Below, piece after piece: positions 60,401 to 64,000 of a stretch of 64,000 nucleotides of DNA (position 1 is its first letter; each line of letters opens with the position of its first letter). The stretch lies in NCBI RefSeq assembly GCF_014174255.1, contig NZ_JABEQJ010000003.1:164212-228211 (forward strand), given 5' to 3'. Under the pieces are notes generated by a model, which ran no database searches, was not told the origin of the DNA, and saw only the letters and a list, made by a program, of their open reading frames with translations. The stretch is from Gluconacetobacter sacchari (GTDB taxonomy: Bacteria > Pseudomonadota > Alphaproteobacteria > Acetobacterales > Acetobacteraceae). Made by a program: the position numbers and the translations under genes.

Positions 60401-60558
60401 CTGCGATCGGTACCGCCGTCGTCGGCGGCATGATGTCGGCCACCGTGCTGGCGATCTATTTCGTCCCCGTGTTCTTCGTGCTCGTGCTTCGGGTTTTCCG
60501 GGTTCGTCGGCGGAAGGATCGCGTGGAACTGTCCCGTGCGGGAAAGCCGGGTTCATGA
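57418..60558 (+). CDS. RND multidrug efflux pump (AcrB/HAE1 type)
   Basis: 1046 residues, the standard size. MSRFFIDRPVLAWVVGLIVIL, proton-relay Asp pair in GLLVDDAIVVVENVERVM (TM4), Lys in GLTVKNAILIVEFAK (TM10), and the docking domain motifs are all present. It exports hydrophobic compounds by proton antiport. Forms a tripartite pump with its neighbours. Confidence 0.95.
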   Translation: MSRFFIDRPVLAWVVGLIVILLGGISLFRLPVAQYPSIAAPQIAISVMYPGASAETVNNTVVRPILQQMFGLDHLAYVSSQSYASGQMEIDLTFAQGTDPDIAQVQAQNRLQLVLPRLPIAVTAQGLTVTKAVKDFMMVLAFISRDGSMSGFDIADYVASNVSDAISRVSGVGDHTLFGSEYAVRIWIHPGKLYKYGLTISDVQAALMDQNVQVSSGEIGGLPARPGTRIDATIIGPTRLTSPEEFGDIMLRVERGGSQVRLKDVARIELGPQSYNVTSFYNNQPTVGLALKLAPGANQLTTEAAVRAEMKNLEKFFPPGLQVIYPLDTEPFIVLSIKEVVITLAEAIALVFVVMLIFIQNFRATLIPTIAVPVVLMGTFGILAALGFSINTLTMLAMVLAVGLLVDDAIVVVENVERVMAERKLPPQEAVRVSMDEISGALVGIVLVLTAVFLPMAAFGGSIGVIYRQFSITIVAAMWLSVLVAMIMTPALCATMLKPDMHQRTTGLAGWFNRVFGRMTDGYRASANWMLRRGGASLVIYGLLVGLVVFLFIRLPEGFLPDEDQGLLFGQVTLPPGATEEQTAAVNRRVGDYILRSERENVVSVFATNGFNFAGEGQNAGAFFIRLKDWSIRQGAERSSAAIAMRIMTHFEMDREAEIFAINPPAVLELGNATGFDLELEDRAHLGHEKLLAARDQILMAAARDPRLAAVRSNGLEDAPQYKLEIDREKANALGVTNAEINTTIEGALGSIYVNQFMRNDRVKQVYIQGEADGRRLVEDLGQWYLRNAANGLVPFDVIAKGHWTFGPQKVENYNGLNSYEILGQPAPGYSSGAAMAAIREIMDRLPPGIGYEWTGLSFEQMRSSSATGPLYALAATVILLCLAGLYESWAVPFAVMLVIPLGVLGALAATLWRGLANDVYFQVGLLTTVGLTVKNAILIVEFAKAFFEAGDALADAVIKAACERLRPILMTSIAFVCGVFPLAIATGAGSGARTAIGTAVVGGMMSATVLAIYFVPVFFVLVLRVFRVRRRKDRVELSRAGKPGS

Positions 60559-62090
60559 CAGGGTATCTGGTGCGCAGGTTGGGTCCGGTGCTGTTCGCGG
60601 CGCTGTCGGGATGTACGCTGATACCCGATTACCATCGGCCGGCCCTGCCGGTCTCCGCCATCTGGCCGCAGGGGGTGGGGTATCATGCCGGGTCGTCGAC
60701 TTTTGTCGAGACCGCCGCCGCCGATCTGGGGTGGCGCGATTTTTTTGTCGATCGGCGGCTCAGAGCGCTGATCGCCCTCGCCATCCGGGAAAACCGCGAT
60801 CTGCGATCGGCGGCCTCTGCCGTGGTGCAGGCGCAGGGGCAGTATCGTGTGCAGAATGCGTCGCTGTTCCCGCAGATCGGGGCGACGGGTCAGGCGCTCT
60901 ATCAGGCGCCGTCGGATAATGCGGGGCTGAGCTTTGCGCCGGGCTTGCGGCAGGAGCGGGGCAATTCCGCCTATGCGAACGGCAATGTTTTCAAATATTA
61001 TCAGGCCGATATCGGTTTCTCGGCGTATGAGGTCGATTTTTTCGGTCGTATCCGCAGTCTTTCGCGCGAGGCGGCGGATCGCGCTCTGAGCCAGTCCGCC
61101 AACCAGCGCACTTTGCTGATCAGTGTGATCGCACAGGTGGCCACCACTTACGTTGCCTGGCTTGCGCACGGCGAAGAGCTGAAAATAACGGGGCAGACCA
61201 TGGCATCGCGGGGCGAAACGCTGCGTCTGACCCGCGCCAGCTTCGACAGCGGTGAGACCAGCCAACTTACCTTGCGGCAGGTCGAAGGACAGTTCCAGCA
61301 GGCCGCGGCGGATTATGCGCAGTTCCAGAGGCAGGTCGCGCAGGACGAAAATGAACTTGCGCTGCTGGTTGGCGCGCCGTTGCCGAAGGATCTGCCCCCG
61401 CCGGCGCCGTTCGGGCAACAGACGCTTCTGGCCGATCTGCCGGCGGGGCTTCCGTCCGAACTGCTGGATCGGCGCCCCGATATTCAGGCGGCTGAGTTTT
61501 CCCTGCTTGCGGCCAACGACGATATTGGTGCGATGCGGGCCGCCTTCTTTCCGCGTGTGATCCTTACGGCCTCGAATGGTGTTTCCAGCCTTCAGTTCCA
61601 TAATCTGTTCTCGAGGGGCGGGACGACGTTCGGCCTGAACCCGCAGATACAGATCCCGTTGTTTACCTGGGGGCAGAACGAAGGAAATCTACAGGCGTCC
61701 GGCGCCATGAGGAGCCAGCGTATGGCTGCTTATGAAAAGGCGGTTCAGATCGCGTTCCATGAAGTGTCCGATGCGCTGACCGCGCGTGCCACGTATCTGG
61801 ACCAGTCGCGACAGGTTAACGCGCTGGTCATGTCCTGGGCCGATGCCTGCCGGCTGGCGCGGGCACGCTTCGACGCCGGGGTGGATTCCTATCTGACCAC
61901 TCTGGACGCGGAGCGGACGTTTTATGCCGCCCAGCGGAACCGGATCGAAGTGCAAGCGGCGCGGTATCAGAACCTGATCACTGTCTACCGTGCCTTGGGC
62001 GGAGGATGGCATGATTATACGGCCCGGCCGGGTACGAAGAATGCTGACAACGTCCCCGATCCGGTCGCCGGTGTGCGCCACGGAGGATGA
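60555..62090 (+). CDS. RND outer-membrane factor lipoprotein (NodT family)
   Basis: 511 residues. Lipobox LSGC at the end of a short signal, CTLIPDYHRPALPVSAIWP opening, and two OEP repeats with LIALAIRENRDLRSAAS and the helical VEGQFQQAAADYAQFQ. It completes the pump channel. ATGA overlap with acrB-like gene; an IS3 remnant begins directly after its stop. Confidence 0.92.
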   Translation: MTGYLVRRLGPVLFAALSGCTLIPDYHRPALPVSAIWPQGVGYHAGSSTFVETAAADLGWRDFFVDRRLRALIALAIRENRDLRSAASAVVQAQGQYRVQNASLFPQIGATGQALYQAPSDNAGLSFAPGLRQERGNSAYANGNVFKYYQADIGFSAYEVDFFGRIRSLSREAADRALSQSANQRTLLISVIAQVATTYVAWLAHGEELKITGQTMASRGETLRLTRASFDSGETSQLTLRQVEGQFQQAAADYAQFQRQVAQDENELALLVGAPLPKDLPPPAPFGQQTLLADLPAGLPSELLDRRPDIQAAEFSLLAANDDIGAMRAAFFPRVILTASNGVSSLQFHNLFSRGGTTFGLNPQIQIPLFTWGQNEGNLQASGAMRSQRMAAYEKAVQIAFHEVSDALTARATYLDQSRQVNALVMSWADACRLARARFDAGVDSYLTTLDAERTFYAAQRNRIEVQAARYQNLITVYRALGGGWHDYTARPGTKNADNVPDPVAGVRHGG

Positions 62091-62152
62091 TGTGACCCTG
62101 CCTCGTGAAATGCCCTCGATTTGAAGTAACGTCCGTCCATTGGAGACAGACG

Positions 62153-62269
62153 ATGAAGAAAGCGCGTTTCGCACAGGACCAGATCATTGGGATCCTGAAG
62201 GAGCATCAGGCGGGCGCTACGGCGGCCGATCTGTGCCGCAAGTACGGGATCAGCGATGCTACGTTCTAG
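62153..62269 (+). pseudogene. Truncated IS3-family OrfA
   Basis: 38 codons, MKKARFAQDQIIGILKEHQ then ATAADLCRKYGISDATF, the HTH start of IS3-group OrfA, cut off by stop TAG created at the IS5 junction. About 60 bp upstream, TGTGACCCTGCCTCGTGAAA resembles the IS3 left terminal repeat. Confidence 0.85.
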
Positions 62270-63417
62270 GAGACCTGTGCGCGGGTGGTGGATTTTTCGG
62301 ACGAAAGGTGATTCTCTTCTGGCTGATATCAAGCCTGGAGCATGACGATGGCGCACCGGTCGATTGGTCAGGATTGCCTGGTATTTTCGCGACGAGATCG
62401 AAAGCCGTCGTCATTGGATGACATTGCGGATCTGATCGACTGGCAGCCGATTGCGGCGCTGCTTGCCCCACTCTACGCCGCTCCGAAAGGCGAAGCCGCA
62501 TGGCCACCGCTTACGATGTTCCGGGCGATGCTGCTTGCAGTCTGGTATGACCTTTCCGACGTCAAACTGGCTGAAGCGTTGGACGATCGAATATCCTTTC
62601 GCCGCTTCTGCGGGTTTTCCGCACACGAACCTGCGCCAGAGCGCACAGCCTTCGTGCGGTTCAGACGCGAACTGGCCACCCGCTCGCTCGATCGGGCCCT
62701 GTTCGAAGCGGTGACGGGTCAGTTGAAAGCGCGGGCAATCCGGATCAAGACCGGCACGATCGTCGATGCGACGATCATCGCGTCGCAAACGGAACGCGAT
62801 GGCGAGGCACGGTGGGTCAAGCACAAAGGACGCAAGGCCGTGCATGGATTCAAAGCTCACGTCGGTGCCGATGCCACAACCGCTTTGGTCGAGCAGATTG
62901 CGATCACGCCGGCCAATATCAACGATGGCCGCGCTGGACCGGATGCCATACCCAACGACCCGGGCGAGGTTTTTGCCGATAGCGCCTATCGGGGCAATCA
63001 TTTCCGCGACACCGTCCGGTCGAAAGGCGGTACGCTCCGCGTTGCCGCAACGTCGATGTGGGGACGCGACGAACAGGAAACGCTTGCCCGACTGAAGGCA
63101 TGGAACGATGCCGTCCATCGGACCCGGGGCCGGATCGAGAAGATATTCGGCACCTGGAAGCGCAGCTATGGGTTACGTCGGATGCGATGGCGCGGCCTTG
63201 CCAAAGCCGCCATCCAGATCCACGTCACAGCCATTGCCTACAATCTCAGACGGACGCTCAATATCCTCGCTGTAGCGGCATGATAGGTTGACACCATATC
63301 CCTCATGCAACGCGTTGTGCGGCGTTCTCGGCATGGAGAAAACAAGTATCAATGCCGCGTTTTCTTCATCAAATATAGATGACCCCGACAATATCCACCA
63401 CCCGCGCACAGGTCTCC
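62269..63417 (+). mobile_element. IS5-family insertion sequence, intact
   Basis: 1149 bp with perfect terminal inverted repeats (62269-62293 and 63393-63417, opening GGAGACCTGTGCGCGG) and a 4-bp direct repeat TCTA at 62265-62268 and 63418-63421. It carries one full-length transposase. Inserted at the joint of an IS3 remnant and an IS1182-like element. Confidence 0.9.
62342..63283 (+). CDS. IS5-family transposase
   Basis: 313 residues with N-terminal DUF772-like domain (WPPLTMFRAMLLAVWYDLSD) and DDE triad Asp142 (TIVDATII), Asp213 (VFADSAYRG), Glu266 (RGRIEKIFG). Complete and therefore potentially active. ATG 62348 is also possible. Confidence 0.93.
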   Translation: MTMAHRSIGQDCLVFSRRDRKPSSLDDIADLIDWQPIAALLAPLYAAPKGEAAWPPLTMFRAMLLAVWYDLSDVKLAEALDDRISFRRFCGFSAHEPAPERTAFVRFRRELATRSLDRALFEAVTGQLKARAIRIKTGTIVDATIIASQTERDGEARWVKHKGRKAVHGFKAHVGADATTALVEQIAITPANINDGRAGPDAIPNDPGEVFADSAYRGNHFRDTVRSKGGTLRVAATSMWGRDEQETLARLKAWNDAVHRTRGRIEKIFGTWKRSYGLRRMRWRGLAKAAIQIHVTAIAYNLRRTLNILAVAA

Positions 63418-63475
63418 TCTAACAGCCTGTCGGGTTGGGGTACCCTTTGAAGTGGCGAGGGTATAGTATGCTGGG

Positions 63476-63919
63476 ATGAGCCGTTTCATCCCATTTGACC
63501 GATCCCAGCCATATCTTCTGCCGCCTGACCTGAAGTCGTGGCTTCCGGCGGACGATATGGCGCATTTCATTGTCGCTGCCATTGAGCGGGTTCCGATGAG
63601 TGCGTTCTGCGTGCCGGCGCGCACGGGTGGCAAGGCGCAGTATCATCCGCGCCTGATGCTGGCCCTTCTGATCTTCAGTTATGCGAACGGGCTGTTTTCC
63701 TCACGCCGGATCGAGCGGGCGACATATCGTGACATCGGGGTGCGCTTTGTGGCGGCAAACCTGCATCCGGATCACGACACGATTGCCACTTTCCGCCGGA
63801 CAAACCGGACGGCCATTGAAGCTGCCTTTGCGCAGGTCCTGCTCCTGGCGCGCGAGACGGGCCTGCTGCGTCTTGGTGTACCGGTGCACGGATATGAGAC
63901 ATCGCGTTGCGCTGTTTGA
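63476..63919 (+). pseudogene. N-terminal part of an IS1182-family transposase
   Basis: FIPFDRSQPYLLPPDLKSW, PRLMLALLIFSYANGLFSSR and DTIATFRRTNRTAIEAAFAQVL are the DUF772 opening of IS1182-type transposases. After residue about 134 (TGLLRLGV) the sequence diverges and stops, so the catalytic part is missing or displaced. Confidence 0.82.
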
Positions 63920-64000
63920 TTACGCTGCCAGTTTGAGATCCATTAGCGTCCGAGATGCAAGGGGCTTTTGGTCGAAACGGATCTGGTCGGGTGTTTTGTA
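63920..64000 (-). CDS. C-terminal fragment of an unrecognised protein
   Basis: 27 codons to the right edge, ending YKTPDQIRFDQKPLASRTLM then DLKLAA. It abuts the broken IS1182 gene, so it may belong to another transposase, but I cannot name the family. Confidence 0.4.
   Translation of the reverse strand, partial: YKTPDQIRFDQKPLASRTLMDLKLAA

Noticed and set aside
47800..64000. Third copy of the 19-bp att core to close a second element
   Set aside because: Not seen when reading the sequence; it may lie beyond the window or be lost.
1..64000. CRISPR arrays
   Set aside because: No regularly spaced direct repeats and no cas-like genes; the GAACTT array at 22083-22190 is too irregular.

Overview
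The window is GC-rich alphaproteobacterial DNA, most likely from an acetic acid bacterium (Acetobacteraceae, Gluconacetobacter/Komagataeibacter-like). This rests on GC-biased codon use, the clpP variant, the alaC-like, hom, glpX, recJ gene order, and the TonB-receptor/RND style of the accessory genes. No species can be named from sequence alone.

Region 1 (1-7932) is chromosomal backbone. It holds the start of an unknown gene, a ClpP-family protease (minus), an OmpA-like lipoprotein, an alaC/dapL-type aminotransferase, homoserine dehydrogenase (hom), class II fructose-1,6-bisphosphatase (glpX) and recJ, followed by tRNA-Glu(CTC) with its own promoter.

Region 2 (7991-46507, about 38.5 kb) is an apparently complete prophage inserted in the 3' end of the tRNA-Glu gene. 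A 19-bp core (end of T-arm, acceptor stem and CCA) is repeated at both ends. A leftward early operon (RHH, KilA-N, Myb-like and Xis-like regulators, a free-standing ClpX-type zinc finger, integrase) faces a rightward arm (Cro-like protein, RusA, DnaG-type primase, RepA-like helicase). Between them lie a repressor fused to pentapeptide repeats and palindromic operators. The virion genes follow Salmonella phage P22 order: TerS, TerL, portal, scaffold, coat, gp4-like, gp10-like, short coiled-coil protein, gp14-like, and three ejection proteins (gp7, gp20, gp16-like with a transglycosylase domain). This predicts a short-tailed podovirus. Then come a cargo block (S4-domain protein with its own promoter, KTSC protein, HicAB), lysis genes, two paralogous fibre proteins, a DPPY methylase-like protein and a phage-borne initiator tRNA (C1xA72 mismatch) just inside attR. 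A second toxin-antitoxin pair (BrnT-like/XRE) lies between the helicase and terminase genes.

Region 3 (46507-49485) begins with a second tyrosine integrase placed against attR just as the first is placed against attL, which suggests tandem integration at the same tRNA. It continues with an Xis-like gene, scars of IS3 and IS110 elements, and an AraC-type regulator.

Region 4 (49486-62090) looks like a catabolic/efflux block. It has a TTQ-dependent amine dehydrogenase operon (large subunit, MauE, MauD, small subunit) followed by two c-type cytochromes, then a TonB-dependent receptor, then a complete RND efflux system (adaptor, pump, outer-membrane channel).

Region 5 (62091-64000) is an IS nest: a truncated IS3 orfA, an intact IS5-family element with a 4-bp target duplication, and a broken IS1182-family transposase.
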